DNA of 64,000 nt from Candidatus Hecatella orcuttiae (GTDB lineage: Archaea; Thermoproteota; Bathyarchaeia; Hecatellales; Hecatellaceae). Made by a program: the position numbers and the translations under genes. The stretch covers positions 186,001 to 250,000 of the forward strand of contig MTLY02000002.1 of NCBI GenBank assembly GCA_002011035.2. The letters are read 5' to 3'. The first letter of the stretch is position 1. Every line of letters starts with the position of its first letter. The notes under the pieces are model-generated. The model was not told the origin of the DNA. It did not search any database and saw only the letters and a list, made by a program, of their open reading frames with translations. Shown here one piece after another: positions 54,479 through 64,000 of the stretch.

Positions 54479-55921
54479 GTGGAAACGGTGTCCAGAAACA
54501 TACCTTCCTACTTGGCTTACATCATTCTCGCAATAGGCTTAACTTTGTTCATTCCAGCTCTTTTAGGTCTTTTTTACGGGGAATTTCGCGAAAGCATGGT
54601 CTTCACCACCATAGCAGGGTTATCATGCACCGCAAGTTTGCTAACACTGTGGAGGACTACTCCTGGAGAAATTTCATACCTAGAAGCTATGGTGATAGCG
54701 GCTCTGGGGTGGTTACTGGTTTCGTTTTTAGGCGCCATTCCCTTCATACTAATAGCCCAGATGACGCCTTTAGATGCTTATTTTGAGGCTATGTCCGGCT
54801 TCACCACCACGGGAATGACCTTGCTAGACGTGGAACATATTCCTTTCAGCCTACTTTTCTGGCGGGCCCTCACCCAGTGGATCGGAGGCGTGGGTATCGT
54901 CCTCCTTTTCATTCTCTTCGCTTCCCCTGCGGGAATCGGCATTTGGAGGCTTTATAGAGCGGAAGCACGAGAGGAACGGTTGGCGGCTAAGGCTAGGGAC
55001 ACCGTGAAGATGATATGGGTAACCTACGTCGGCTACACGGCGGCATGCGCCCTTCTCCTGTGGATAGTGGGGTTTAGTCCTTTCGACGCTCTTACTCATT
55101 CTTTTACAACTTTATCCACGGGCGGTTTCTCGACCCGTAACCTGAGCATCGGGGCCTTTGGCAACCCCTTTGCGGAAGTCATAATAATGATCTTCATGTT
55201 TTTGGGAGGAACAAGCTTCCTCACCCACATGAGAGTCTTTACTAAGACTCCCAAAGCCTTCTTCAGAAGCATTGAGGTTCAAATCTGCTTACTCATCATC
55301 GCCGTCTCCACCTTCCTTGTCACAGCCGACTTGCTCACCCATCAAGTATACCAAGGAATTGAGACCCTCAGAGCCGCTGCTTTTCAGGTGACATCCATCT
55401 TAACGACCACGGGATACACCACGGTGGACATAAACAGTTTTCCAAACCTCTCCAAAAGCATCTTCACTGTTTTGATGACAATAGGTGGAGGGGTAGGCTC
55501 TACCGGGGGAGCTATGAAAATTCTCAGAATCGTCATCTTATTCAAGCTTGTAGCCTACACTATAACAAAAGCCATTCTTCCCCCGGGAACCGTTAGACCC
55601 ATGAAGCTGGGCGGACATGCGCTTCGGGAGGAGGAAATCCTCAGAGTAGCCGGCTTCTTCGCCGCCTACATTTTTCTTCTCACAGTCCAATCTCTAATTC
55701 TGGCGTTTTCTGGCTACGATATCGTAGGTTCTGTATCTGCAGCCTTCTCAGCTCAAGGAAACATAGGTCCAAGCTTTCTATCCATCAGCAGCAACATGCC
55801 AGTCCTACCCAAGCTCACCCTTATTTTCGGCATGTGGGCTGGCCGGCTGGAAATTCTCCCTATATTAATTCTACTTTCCCCGGCCACTTGGCGGGAGTTC
55901 TCAAGACTTGGAGAAAGGTAA
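54479..55921 (+). CDS. trkH: TrkH-family potassium uptake protein
   Basis: A 480-residue membrane protein with about ten to twelve helices and four pore loops: SGFTTTGMT, LSTGGFST, LTTTGYTTVD and SAQGNIGPS. These form the potassium filter of the Trk/Ktr class. It has a GTG start. The TrkA-like NAD-binding partner is encoded convergently 5 bases downstream, an unusual tail-to-tail arrangement for a channel and its regulator. Confidence 0.95.
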   Translation: METVSRNIPSYLAYIILAIGLTLFIPALLGLFYGEFRESMVFTTIAGLSCTASLLTLWRTTPGEISYLEAMVIAALGWLLVSFLGAIPFILIAQMTPLDAYFEAMSGFTTTGMTLLDVEHIPFSLLFWRALTQWIGGVGIVLLFILFASPAGIGIWRLYRAEAREERLAAKARDTVKMIWVTYVGYTAACALLLWIVGFSPFDALTHSFTTLSTGGFSTRNLSIGAFGNPFAEVIIMIFMFLGGTSFLTHMRVFTKTPKAFFRSIEVQICLLIIAVSTFLVTADLLTHQVYQGIETLRAAAFQVTSILTTTGYTTVDINSFPNLSKSIFTVLMTIGGGVGSTGGAMKILRIVILFKLVAYTITKAILPPGTVRPMKLGGHALREEEILRVAGFFAAYIFLLTVQSLILAFSGYDIVGSVSAAFSAQGNIGPSFLSISSNMPVLPKLTLIFGMWAGRLEILPILILLSPATWREFSRLGER

Positions 55922-55925
55922 CAAC

Positions 55926-56606
55926 CTAATGGGTTTCTAGTTTTCCAGTGAACATTTCCACTATTTTTTTGATGCCGTCAAGTTTGTTGGCATGGATGAG
56001 AACTTCGTCGTCAGGCTGTATGGAAAGGTCTTTACTGAGAGGAGACAGCTTGCCTTTCCGGAAGATTCCTAGAATAGTGTAACCATTGGGGAGGTGAAGT
56101 TCGCTTGCCGGCTTGTTAACTACTTTTGAATTTTTTTCAACCTTTAAAGTGAAGATTTCAGCTTCTTTATCCCCTAAGAGGAGGAAATCTCTAATTCTGA
56201 ATAGGGACTGATAAAGGTGCTCAGCCACGATCTCGTCCGGGGTGATCGTTGTTCCGATTTTGCTGAAAAGCTGAATGTGCTCGGGATCTCTGACAACCGA
56301 TATGAGGTGGGGGATTTTGAACTCCTTACCCAGAGAGCCCACCATTAAGTTCACTGAATCATCCCCGGTGGCTACAACCAGCGCGTCTGCCTTATCGGCT
56401 CCTGCGTTGTCAAGGTTCTCCTTGTCTCCAGCATCTCCGCAGATTACCAAGGCGTCGACTTCAGAGGCGAAAGTGTTGCATCTGTCTTCATTTTTGTCGA
56501 TAATAGCCACGGTGTGCCCCCGGTTTATGAGGGTTCGGGCGAGACTTTCTCCGACTCCGCTCAGTCCTACGATTATCACGTACAAAGGAAAATCTTCCCC
56601 ATCCAT
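55926..56606 (-). CDS. trkA: TrkA-type NAD-binding potassium channel regulator
   Basis: A 226-residue cytosolic protein. An RCK/Rossmann domain with IIVGLSGVGESLARTL, AIIDKNEDRC and CGDAGDKENLDNAGADKAD is followed by a TrkA-C domain (~residues 145-226: VVNKPASELHLPNGYTILG, DLSIQPDDEVLIHANKLDG). It gates TrkH with nucleotide or NAD(H). Stop codons of trkH and trkA are almost adjacent and convergent, and a short upstream spacer follows at 56607-56829 without any recognisable gene. Confidence 0.93.
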   Translation of the reverse strand: MDGEDFPLYVIIVGLSGVGESLARTLINRGHTVAIIDKNEDRCNTFASEVDALVICGDAGDKENLDNAGADKADALVVATGDDSVNLMVGSLGKEFKIPHLISVVRDPEHIQLFSKIGTTITPDEIVAEHLYQSLFRIRDFLLLGDKEAEIFTLKVEKNSKVVNKPASELHLPNGYTILGIFRKGKLSPLSKDLSIQPDDEVLIHANKLDGIKKIVEMFTGKLETH

Positions 56607-56829
56607 CCCCTTGTATGCTGAACTACACGCAAGGTGGGGAGTATGAAAACTAGGTCTGAAATATTTGGAAGAGGACCTGGGAATCCTTCTTTCAGAGACA
56701 GGGTCACCTTATGTCAATGGGGATTTCTATCCCTTAGGTATAAAAAGATTGAGGTAGACGCCTCCTTATACGGCTTTCGCCTGCACTTTTACAACTTTCA
56801 AATTCAAGTTAATGTGGAAGTTTTCTCTC

Positions 56830-58104
56830 TTAAGAGGCTATTCTCCTCAATACTCCTATTATAATGACTCCTACACCTAAGATAACCCAGAACGGAAGAA
56901 TTTTCATGAAATACTCACTTTCTGATGTCGATTCCCCCAGATCTTCCACAGAAATAGAGGTGTCTACCGGTTTTGATGCTGGCGTAGGCGTGGGGGTGGG
57001 GGTAGGAGTGGGAGTAGGAGTGGGGGTTATTTCAGGCGGAGATTTAGAAGCGGGAGTGGGAGTAGGAGTGGGTATGGGCGTAGGGGTAGGAGTGGGAGTA
57101 GACGAAGAGATGTCTTCCAGACTTGCTGTTTTCGAAGCCAGTTTTTTGCCTGTAATGGCGAAGACGGATAGCCCTGGGGTTTCAGCCTCAAAATATGTAT
57201 TGTCAACATCTTCACCAATCTTAGTCGTGGGCATGATGTTCCACCTATCCTCAGAGTATCTTTGTAGCGAAATTGTCAACTCGTCGATATTGCTTTCCAC
57301 AATCCATCGATTCTCCACTTTAAAGGAAATCTTCACCGCCAAGATGTCCGCATCCTCCAAGTTGAATTTTTCAATCACTATGTAAGCATATGCTTCCCCG
57401 GTAGCAACCTCTTCAACAGAGGCAGGGACAGACTCGACTCTTGTTAAGAAAATTTTCACATCGTCAACGTCGGTTTTAGCTTTGATCTTCAACTCTATGA
57501 TAGGTAATCCTCCAGCTTCCTCAAGGGTAACGTTCACCCATCGCCCTTCTTGGAGGGAGGGTATTGTGAGAGCAACTCCTCTGGGTATAGTAGAAATTGT
57601 TAGGGCTGCCTCACCGTTGGAAAAAGCATAGGTGGGAGATTGGAAAAGCCAATCTGACGGCGAGTCTGTATCTTCTCCATTGGGAAACCTCTGCCAGCTT
57701 CGAAAGTCGTCAAAGAGGTCGCTCAAGATAGGCGTTCTGTCTACCTCGTTTCCAAAGCTGTCGCTCAGGATGAGAGATTCTTCTTCATCGCTTAGCCACT
57801 GAGAGGATAAACGGATAATGTAATAGGAGCCGGCGGGTATCACGGTGTTTGGTCCTATTATGTAGCTTGTTACTCTTCCATGAGTAGTAGTGATAGTCCA
57901 GCCGCTTATGTCCACTTCCTTATCCGAAGGATTGTACAGTTCAATCCATTCTTTCCCCACATCCGCTCCCGGAGGGTTCTGTTCAAACTCGTTGATTACG
58001 ATAGGATAGGCGGGAGCGGAGGTTAATGGAGGATAAACAGCAAGATAACTAATGAAAAGCAGGGATAGCAAGACCGATGCGTTTAAAAAAATTGTTTTGC
58101 TCAC
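56830..58104 (-). CDS. Secreted/anchored protein with lamin-tail domain, PGF-pre-PGF domain and Thr-Pro linkers
   Basis: A 424-residue surface protein. Residues 1-30 are a signal peptide. Residues ~32-150 form a lamin-tail domain (VINEFEQNPPGADVGKEWIELYNP, DISGWTITT). A beta-rich PGF-pre-PGF-like domain follows (ISFKVENRWI, SLQRYSEDRW, TPGLSVFAITG). Then come two Thr-Pro repeat linkers and a final hydrophobic helix (PFWVILGVGVIIIGVLRRIAS) that anchors it. The Thr-Pro repeats are the usual O-glycosylated stalk of archaeal cell-surface proteins. No PGF motif of the archaeosortase type is visible at the C-terminus, so anchoring may be by the helix itself. Flanking genes suggest no specific partner. 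Confidence 0.85.
   Translation of the reverse strand: MSKTIFLNASVLLSLLFISYLAVYPPLTSAPAYPIVINEFEQNPPGADVGKEWIELYNPSDKEVDISGWTITTTHGRVTSYIIGPNTVIPAGSYYIIRLSSQWLSDEEESLILSDSFGNEVDRTPILSDLFDDFRSWQRFPNGEDTDSPSDWLFQSPTYAFSNGEAALTISTIPRGVALTIPSLQEGRWVNVTLEEAGGLPIIELKIKAKTDVDDVKIFLTRVESVPASVEEVATGEAYAYIVIEKFNLEDADILAVKISFKVENRWIVESNIDELTISLQRYSEDRWNIMPTTKIGEDVDNTYFEAETPGLSVFAITGKKLASKTASLEDISSSTPTPTPTPIPTPTPTPASKSPPEITPTPTPTPTPTPTPTPASKPVDTSISVEDLGESTSESEYFMKILPFWVILGVGVIIIGVLRRIAS
56981..57101 (-). repeat. Tandem Thr-Pro codon repeats
   Basis: Two blocks of 6-base ACT/CCT-type repeats (56981-57027 and 57051-57101), separated by a short spacer. They encode the Thr-Pro linkers of the surface protein. 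Arrays like this change length by slippage, so the linker is a likely source of strain variation and of assembly error. Confidence 0.85.
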
Positions 58105-58228
58105 TGATCTCTAATAGACTCATCGTTGAGAGAACATAAAAACGTAGTGCTTGTTTTTCCTTGTAAGGGGAAAATAGGCGCCCAGAAGCCGGCTATATGC
58201 CCCCTTTTACGGCAAGCTAGAGGGGATA

Positions 58229-59689
58229 CTATTTATATTCGTCGAAAACGATGGAAGTGCTGGTCTCTAATATCTCCCTGTTTTCCCTTCGGATTTCTCC
58301 TGTTAATCGGTCAAGAAGCTGGGGGCTGCGGATTCCTCGAACATCCAAAATGAAATCCCAGTCTCCAGACACGTCCCTAATCCTTACGGGAAGAGAATTT
58401 TCCAAGAATTTTTTCCTGATTCTTTTAACCAAACTTAACTCGTCGCAGGCAGGTTTGACTTTGAGGAAAATTAAGGCGTCAAGTTCAGTTTCGCCCGTGC
58501 CGGCTTGGTCGGAGGGTGGGGTTCCCAGTTTTTCTTCAATGATCCTCCAAACTTCAGGTCGACGGAGGGGGCGTCCCTTAGCCATGGAAATGTCCCGGAT
58601 GTTGTCAATGATGGCGGCTTTGACCTCCTTAGGAACTTCACAGCCTTCTAAGAGCTTCTCCACCAGTTCTTTAGACTGCATGGCTCCAAACTCGAACTCT
58701 CTTTTTAACCCGTATTTCTCCCAGTTGATGGTCTCGTAAGTTTCAGGACAGCGTAACACTCCTTTCTGGTGGGAGCCGGCCTTATGGACCCGAGCAAAGT
58801 AGCCTAGGATGGGAAAAGTAGGCGGGATAGGTATTCCGGAAGCCGCTGACACATAACGGTAAAGGGGAGGAATCTCCTTAAAATTGACGCCCGTGTCCAC
58901 TCCGTAGAAGGTTTCTAGGTTATCCATCAAAGTGGCTAGGTCGGCTATTCCGCATCTTTCTCCCAACCCCATGACGGCTACATGGACGCCGGTTGCTCCT
59001 CCCATGAGACCGGCCACGGAATTAGCCACCGCTAAGCCGCGGTCATTGTGGCAGTGAACATCCACTGGAACCCTAACGTTTTTCACCAAGGTTTCGATGA
59101 TGCTTCGGAAGCGGCTGGGCTCAACCTGACCCTTGGTATCAGGGATCCTCAGAACGTCGACTCCCGCCTCCTCAGCTACATGGGAGACCTGGATGAGGGT
59201 TTCCAGGGGGACGCTGGTAGCGTCTTCCATAGTGTATTGGACTACCTTAAAGCCTAGATCTTTTTTGGCAAACTCTATTATCTCGCCTATTCTCTGGAGA
59301 GCCTTCTCCAAAGGGAGACCGTCAAGTTTATACATGAGATGCTTCTCCGAGGGGGCTAAGACCACCACTACACCGTCGGTTTCGCATTCCTGAGCCACTT
59401 CTACATCTGCCTTGAGAGTTCTGCAGTGGCTGAGTAGTACGGCATCTCTGTAGCCTTTCTCTTTGAAGAGTTTAACAACCGCCTCAACCCCCTCCCGATA
59501 TTTGGGGCTGTAGGGTTGCCCTATTTCTAGGACTGTTTTCTTCGCCAAAACCCTGTAAAGCATCTCAGCTATAGCACATTTTTCCTCGGGTTTGAAATAA
59601 ACCCCGGGAGTCTGCTCTCCCTCTCGCAAGGTTGTATCCAGAATCCTCTGTAAGGCTATCTTCGCCTCAGCCACAGGTGTTCCCTTCAA
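58229..59689 (-). CDS. Homocitrate/2-isopropylmalate synthase-family enzyme with C-terminal RAM-like domain
   Basis: A 486-residue acyl-CoA-dependent aldol enzyme. The active-site segment LDTTLREGEQTPGVYF, HCHNDRGLAVAN with metal-binding His residues and VAVMGLGERCG place it in the HMGL-like family. The C-terminal ~85 residues (TELDALIFLKVKPACDELSLV ... DVSGDWDFILDVRG) look like a RAM/Lrp-type ligand-binding domain, not the LeuA dimer domain. In Sulfolobus a homocitrate synthase with a RAM domain opens lysine synthesis and is inhibited by lysine. That makes homocitrate the leading guess, with citramalate or isopropylmalate synthase as alternatives. No lysine genes adjoin it. Confidence 0.85.
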   Translation of the reverse strand: MKGTPVAEAKIALQRILDTTLREGEQTPGVYFKPEEKCAIAEMLYRVLAKKTVLEIGQPYSPKYREGVEAVVKLFKEKGYRDAVLLSHCRTLKADVEVAQECETDGVVVVLAPSEKHLMYKLDGLPLEKALQRIGEIIEFAKKDLGFKVVQYTMEDATSVPLETLIQVSHVAEEAGVDVLRIPDTKGQVEPSRFRSIIETLVKNVRVPVDVHCHNDRGLAVANSVAGLMGGATGVHVAVMGLGERCGIADLATLMDNLETFYGVDTGVNFKEIPPLYRYVSAASGIPIPPTFPILGYFARVHKAGSHQKGVLRCPETYETINWEKYGLKREFEFGAMQSKELVEKLLEGCEVPKEVKAAIIDNIRDISMAKGRPLRRPEVWRIIEEKLGTPPSDQAGTGETELDALIFLKVKPACDELSLVKRIRKKFLENSLPVRIRDVSGDWDFILDVRGIRSPQLLDRLTGEIRRENREILETSTSIVFDEYK

Positions 59690-59714
59690 CTTTTCAAGAT
59701 CGATACTTTGAGGA

Positions 59715-60866
59715 TTAATAAACCCTCTTTTGACTTTCGGTTAGAAGCCTAGGGCCGCTACGGGTAACTGCCACAAGGTCTTCAATCCTTACTCCGAAAC
59801 TTCGAGGAAGATAAACCCCCGGTTCCACGGTTACCACGTTTCCATGCTGGAGGACATCTTGGCTACGGGCAGAGAGCCTAGGGGCCTCATGTACATCAAC
59901 CCCAACCCCATGCCCGAGACTGTGGATAAAATAAGCGTCGAAGCCTTCTTCGCTGAGAACCTTCCGTGCCATGGCATCCACTTCCCAGCCTTTCAGTCCC
60001 GGGAAAAGCCTTTTCAACACCTCAGACTGAGCTTTGCAAACCGCCCGGTAGACTTTAATCTGTCTTGGAGACGGCTTACCTACGAAGACCGTTCTCGTCA
60101 AGTCTGAGTGGTAGCCGGCGAACCTAGCTCCGATGTCTATGACCACCGTGTCACCCTCTCGGAGCCTTCTATCAGTACATCCGCCATGGGGGAAACTGGA
60201 CCTCAGCCCCGAGGCTACTGTGGTGTCAAAGGCACATCCTTCAGCACCCTTCTTCCTCATGGCATACTCGCCTTCAGCAGCCACCTCATATTCCTTAACT
60301 CCGGCTTTGACGGCTTCCACAGCTGCTTCCAAACCTGCATCAGCAATCTTGGCCGCTGCCTTCAGTATTTCCAGTTCAGCCTCGTCCTTAACCTGCCTCA
60401 TGCGAGAAAGAATTTCAGGACGATGTTCGAATTTCCTCTTGGAGAGTTTTTTTCTAAAAAATTGAAACCTAGGGAAAGACAATTCGTCGAAGCCTATTTT
60501 CTCCGCAGGAAAGTCTTGGAGCCTTTCAGCCACACTCTCATCTGGGTTTTCACTCGTCCTTAAAATTTCCAAATCCATATCTTTAACTTCATTCTTAACC
60601 AAAGCACTGTCCATGAGGGAGGTGAACAGAATCGGCCTAGCTTCGGGGGTTACCAGCATCGCGTGAGCGGCCCTGCGTAAGGGAGAACTGGCGGTTAGAT
60701 ACTGAATATTAGAGGGGGATGCACAGAGATAAGCGTGAAATCCGAGTTTGGTCAATTCAATGTTTAAATCTGCAACACGACGGCGAGACTTATTCCTGAG
60801 GGAGCGCATCTCTTTCGCCTTTGGAGGATACTTTTTAAATCTTTTAGGCATATTTTCGACCGACAT
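59715..60866 (-). CDS. pepQ: M24-family metallopeptidase (Xaa-Pro dipeptidase/aminopeptidase)
   Basis: A 383-residue creatinase-fold peptidase. The dinuclear metal ligands are visible: Asp in VIDIGARFAGYHSDLTRT (two), His in HSLGHGVGVDVHEAP, Glu in VTVEPGVYLP and Glu in VRIEDLVAV. The N-terminal domain (ECLCASPSNIQYLTASS-like start region) is shortened but present. A basic first 35 residues may not be conserved, so the start is uncertain. Upstream is a 288-base spacer divergent to smc, with A/T-rich promoter-like sequence but no other gene. Confidence 0.93.
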   Translation of the reverse strand: MSVENMPKRFKKYPPKAKEMRSLRNKSRRRVADLNIELTKLGFHAYLCASPSNIQYLTASSPLRRAAHAMLVTPEARPILFTSLMDSALVKNEVKDMDLEILRTSENPDESVAERLQDFPAEKIGFDELSFPRFQFFRKKLSKRKFEHRPEILSRMRQVKDEAELEILKAAAKIADAGLEAAVEAVKAGVKEYEVAAEGEYAMRKKGAEGCAFDTTVASGLRSSFPHGGCTDRRLREGDTVVIDIGARFAGYHSDLTRTVFVGKPSPRQIKVYRAVCKAQSEVLKRLFPGLKGWEVDAMARKVLSEEGFDAYFIHSLGHGVGVDVHEAPRLSARSQDVLQHGNVVTVEPGVYLPRSFGVRIEDLVAVTRSGPRLLTESQKRVY

Positions 60867-61154
60867 TTCTTGGGAGGGGGTCTCCGTATCAGATCATTTT
60901 ATACAAATGTATCTAAATAGATCTGCTTAAGATAGAAAGCTTTTTAAAAGTTTTAAGATAAAAATACAGCAAGTTGAACGAGAACTGCCCCTTCTTCAGC
61001 CTATTTTATCCTGTTCTGGTGAAAAAAAGATTTTTACCGTTATTTGGACAGGATATATTAGGTTTTGATATGCCCCGACGTTTCGCTTTTCTTATCTTTA
61101 GAGGGAACTCTCAAAAAACAGTAAAATCAGCAATAAGGGAATAGGAGGAGCCCA

Positions 61155-64000
61155 TTGGTAACCATAAAAAAATTGGAGATGGTGGGTTTCAAAACCTTCG
61201 CCAGGAAAACTTCGATTACCTTTGATAAAGGCCTCAATGTCATCGTAGGGCCCAATGGAAGTGGAAAAAGCAACATCGTGGACGCCATCCAGTTTGTCCT
61301 CGGAGAGCTAAGTTGGAGGGCTTTGAGAGCGACCAGCAACTTTTCCTCTCTCCTGTTTCACGGCAACGGGGAAGTACCTAGGGCTAGGTATGCCACCGTC
61401 ACCCTTCATCTGAACAACCAAGACAGGAAAATTCCAGTGGACACAGATGTGGTCACAATTTCAAGGCATATTGGAAGCGACGGAACGAGCATTTACAAGG
61501 TTAATGGGAAAAAATACTCCCGAAGCACATTACTGGATCTTTTGGGTGTAGCTTCTCTTACAGGAAGCATGAACATCATCTTCCAAGGAACAACTATGAA
61601 AATAGCGGACTATTCTCCGGAAGAACGTAGAGAGAACATAGAGAACATTATCGGGATATCGGAGTACGACAAGAAAAAGCAGGAGGCACGGGAGCAACTT
61701 AGGGAGGCTGAAACCAACATCAAAGTTGCCCAAGGAAAATATGAGGAAATAAAGAAAAGAGTTATCGAATTGGAAAGAGAAAGAAACGACCTTCTTCGAT
61801 ATAATTACGTGAAAAATCAGTTGGCGACGTTGAAAGCAAATCGTCTTTCAGTCCGCATCCAGAAACTAGACGAAGAGCTGGAAAGGCTGAAAAAAGAGGT
61901 GGAAGATAGGTCAAGGCAGCTGAGCGATTACCGGCTTCAGAAGGAAAGACTGGAAGCTGAACGCCACGCCAGGCAAAAGGATATGCATGAATACACTGTT
62001 AGAGTGGTAGATAAAGGTGGAGATCAGCTGGTTTCCATCCAAAGCCAGATCGGCGACATCAACTCCGAGATCGCGGGCCTTAAGACCACCATATCTTCGG
62101 CTCAGACAAATCTCAAAACCCTAGAAGTTATGCGCTTAGAAAAAATGGAGGCGTTGAAGAAACTACGCGAAGATGCAGTCGCTGTTCGGAGAGAACGGGC
62201 GAGGCTTATAAGAGCTAGAAATCAGATTCAGGCTCTTCTATCCCAAAAAGAAAAAGCTGCAGAGCAGATTAAAGGCAAAATATGGGAGATAAAAAATTCT
62301 CTGGACGAAAACGCTGCTAAACTTTCCAGCTTAGAAGAGGAAACGAGGAAACTGGAATCCGAGCTGGCTCGTCTACACGTGAAAATCAAGGCTGAAAAAG
62401 AAAGCGTTAATGTGTTAACAGATCAGCTTCAAGTTTTAAACTCTCGAAAGGCAACCTTCGAAAACCTGCATGAGAGTTTCTCCAGCCGCCTGAAGGAAGT
62501 TAATGGACTTAAGCAGAAGGAACAGAAAGGCTACCAAGAAGTATTGGCGGCCATAGAGAGAATTAAAACTCAGAGGGAAATTGCTGAAGCTGAAATCTCC
62601 AAGGCTGACAAGATTGCGAAGCGGGCGAGAGTTAATGTGGCTGAGTTTGAATCTCGAAGAAATTTAGCCGACTCAGTACTTTCTGAGGAGAAGGCATTGG
62701 CGCACATAGAAGGCCTCGCTGAGTTGAAAGCTCTCTCGGGCGTTCACGGCAGACTGGCTGGGAAAATAAGGATTGCAGCCGGGTACAGAAAAGCGGTGGA
62801 AGCCGCTGCGGAAGGCTGGCTTCAAGCCTTGATAGTTGAGAACTTGGAAGTGGTCAGAAGATGCGCGGACAGTTTGAAGAGGGCTAAAATAGGCAGGGTT
62901 AAGCTTCTTCCCTTAGCGAGTTTAGAAAAAGTTCGGTCCGTAGGGAAACCGCCTATTGAAGGCATATTGGGCTCAGCGGCTTCTTTTGTGGAATGCGCCA
63001 ACAAGTTTAGACCTGCTGTCAACTTTGTTCTAGGAGACACTCTTGTGGCGGTGGACGGGGAAACAGCCCTCCAAGCTTCGGCGAAAGGCTACAGGGTTGT
63101 AACGGTGGAGGGGGAAGTCTACGAGCCAGGCATACGGCTGGAGGTAGGCTTCTACAGGGAGCCCATAGACCTTTCAGACGTTATCCCCAGCGGGGAAACC
63201 GTTAAAATGCTGAATGAAACTGTAGCCTCTTTTGAACGCCTCCTCAGCAGGAGACAGGCTGACTTGAAGCATCTGAGCGAAGAACTAATCAGGCTGGAGG
63301 GTGAGAAGGTGCTTCGGGAGGATACGATAAAGTTTCTTGAACGGGAGGCCGCGGGCTTAACCCAAAACATGGAAAGAGCTCACAAAAGCATTGTTGAATT
63401 GAATAGGAGAATCAGAAGTTTCACCCATCGACGCGATAAACTTCAAGCTGAAATCGAAGGAGCAGAGGCTAGAGTAGCTCAGATTGAACAGAGGCTGCAT
63501 AAGCTACGGGTTGAGGCAGCGAACATAAGGAAAAAGTTGAAGCCGGAAACCATGACCAAGTTGGAAGGTGAGAACGCTGAGTTGGAGAGTGAAATCAGTG
63601 AATATCACCGTCGACTCAACGAGATTAACAGTCAACTGTCCTCCAACGAGTCCAACCTAGAACACGTATATCTGCCTTCTCTGAAAACAGGGAAGAGAGA
63701 ACTCTCTGGAATAGAGAAAAACATCAGAAAACGAAGAGAGGAAATAGAGGTAGCTAAAAGGAGAATGGAGGAAGCTGAGTCTAAGCTTAAAAGTTTACAG
63801 CGGGAGAAAGAAAACTTTTCAGCAATGATGACTACGAAGAAGGAGGAATACAGGAAATTCGAGGAAGAAATCGAGAATATCAACAAGGAGCTCCAGAGGA
63901 TTGAAAAACGATGCGAGCCCCTCAACGAAGAAATCAACGGACTAAACCAGAGAATTCTCAGACATCAATTGGAACGAGAGCAGATCATCAACGAACTTAA
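61155..64000 (+). CDS. smc: Chromosome segregation protein SMC (3' end outside the window)
   Basis: An ABC-type ATPase that organises and segregates chromosomes. The TTG start at 61155 follows GGAGGAG (61144-61150). The first ~150 residues hold the head, with Walker [18 protein letters not shown] near residue 32. A long N-terminal coiled coil runs to about residue 510. The hinge follows around residues 515-680 ([27 protein letters not shown]), then the second coiled coil. The window ends at about residue 948, before the C-terminal head with signature and Walker B. Canonical SMC proteins are ~1,150-1,200 residues, so the missing part is about a fifth. The scpA/B gene is not visible. Confidence 0.95.
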   Translation, partial: MVTIKKLEMVGFKTFARKTSITFDKGLNVIVGPNGSGKSNIVDAIQFVLGELSWRALRATSNFSSLLFHGNGEVPRARYATVTLHLNNQDRKIPVDTDVVTISRHIGSDGTSIYKVNGKKYSRSTLLDLLGVASLTGSMNIIFQGTTMKIADYSPEERRENIENIIGISEYDKKKQEAREQLREAETNIKVAQGKYEEIKKRVIELERERNDLLRYNYVKNQLATLKANRLSVRIQKLDEELERLKKEVEDRSRQLSDYRLQKERLEAERHARQKDMHEYTVRVVDKGGDQLVSIQSQIGDINSEIAGLKTTISSAQTNLKTLEVMRLEKMEALKKLREDAVAVRRERARLIRARNQIQALLSQKEKAAEQIKGKIWEIKNSLDENAAKLSSLEEETRKLESELARLHVKIKAEKESVNVLTDQLQVLNSRKATFENLHESFSSRLKEVNGLKQKEQKGYQEVLAAIERIKTQREIAEAEISKADKIAKRARVNVAEFESRRNLADSVLSEEKALAHIEGLAELKALSGVHGRLAGKIRIAAGYRKAVEAAAEGWLQALIVENLEVVRRCADSLKRAKIGRVKLLPLASLEKVRSVGKPPIEGILGSAASFVECANKFRPAVNFVLGDTLVAVDGETALQASAKGYRVVTVEGEVYEPGIRLEVGFYREPIDLSDVIPSGETVKMLNETVASFERLLSRRQADLKHLSEELIRLEGEKVLREDTIKFLEREAAGLTQNMERAHKSIVELNRRIRSFTHRRDKLQAEIEGAEARVAQIEQRLHKLRVEAANIRKKLKPETMTKLEGENAELESEISEYHRRLNEINSQLSSNESNLEHVYLPSLKTGKRELSGIEKNIRKRREEIEVAKRRMEEAESKLKSLQREKENFSAMMTTKKEEYRKFEEEIENINKELQRIEKRCEPLNEEINGLNQRILRHQLEREQIINEL

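Noticed and set aside
56634-56864. 76-codon plus-strand frame in the spacer before the surface protein
   Set aside because: Composition is irregular, no domain is recognisable and it runs into the antisense of the surface-protein gene.

Overview
The window is chromosomal DNA from an archaeon. Topoisomerase VI (both subunits), Alba, aIF2-beta, aIF1A, RIO1 kinase, ribosomal proteins L15e, S3Ae and S15, a GINS-associated RecJ-like nuclease, KEOPS Pcc1, archaeal riboflavin synthase, GTP cyclohydrolase III and an ATP-dependent DNA ligase are all of archaeal type. GTG and TTG starts are common and genes are tightly packed; once the N-termini of broken genes are restored, no gene-free stretch exceeds 300 bases. 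An F420-type oxidoreductase, a monomethylamine-methyltransferase homologue, a methanogen-type seryl-tRNA synthetase, PPDK and GatCAB together would fit an uncultured TACK lineage such as Bathyarchaeia. That placement is inference; no rRNA or tRNA gene is visible to anchor it.

Layout. 1-3.6 kb: the end of a CinA-like gene, a small zinc ribbon, an AmrS-type radical SAM enzyme and ATP sulfurylase. 3.6-8.8 kb: a copper-handling locus. It has a divergently read Lrp/TRASH regulator broken by an in-frame TAA, a Met-rich membrane protein whose zinc-ribbon tail lies behind an in-frame TAG, a Met/His-rich PepSY-like protein, an ICMT-like membrane methyltransferase, a Cu+ P-type ATPase, a free YHS domain and a CopZ-like chaperone. 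8.8-16.5 kb: RNase HII, a MazG-like protein, SAH hydrolase, then an information-processing cluster (aIF2-beta, DUF424, aIF1A, RIO1, KH protein, Top6B, Top6A). 16.7-18.1 kb: tungstate-type ABC permease and ATPase without a binding protein.

18.1-22.3 kb: a four-gene minus-strand group of two zinc dehydrogenases, a very divergent cis-prenyltransferase-like protein and a helical protein that may have the trans-prenyltransferase fold. This is the best candidate here for an undescribed system. 22.5-30.3 kb: a B12-binding radical SAM protein, L15e, an F420 hydrogenase/dehydrogenase beta-like protein, IlvD, a full-length MtmB homologue carrying glutamine where pyrrolysine normally sits, a gamma carbonic anhydrase, a small unknown protein and Alba. 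30.4-39.6 kb: YchF-like GTPase, a second B12-radical SAM protein, a GlmU-like sugar nucleotidyltransferase, S3Ae, type-2 SerRS, Pcc1 and a four-gene riboflavin operon.

39.7-49.2 kb: QueT/QueC (7-deazaguanine supply), RecJ-like nuclease, S15, ITPase, gatCAB and a trio made of a PriS-like primase, a KaiC-like ATPase and a winged-helix protein. 49.2-64 kb: PPDK, nitroreductase, DNA ligase, TrkH and TrkA, a lamin-tail/PGF surface protein, a homocitrate-synthase-type enzyme with a C-terminal RAM-like domain, an M24 peptidase and the first three quarters or so of SMC.

Four genes (the TRASH regulator, the Met-rich membrane protein, Top6B and ITPase) have an in-frame stop, a reading-frame break or no usable start codon, although the protein similarity continues. 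This may reflect sequence errors or real biology, and each case is described separately.
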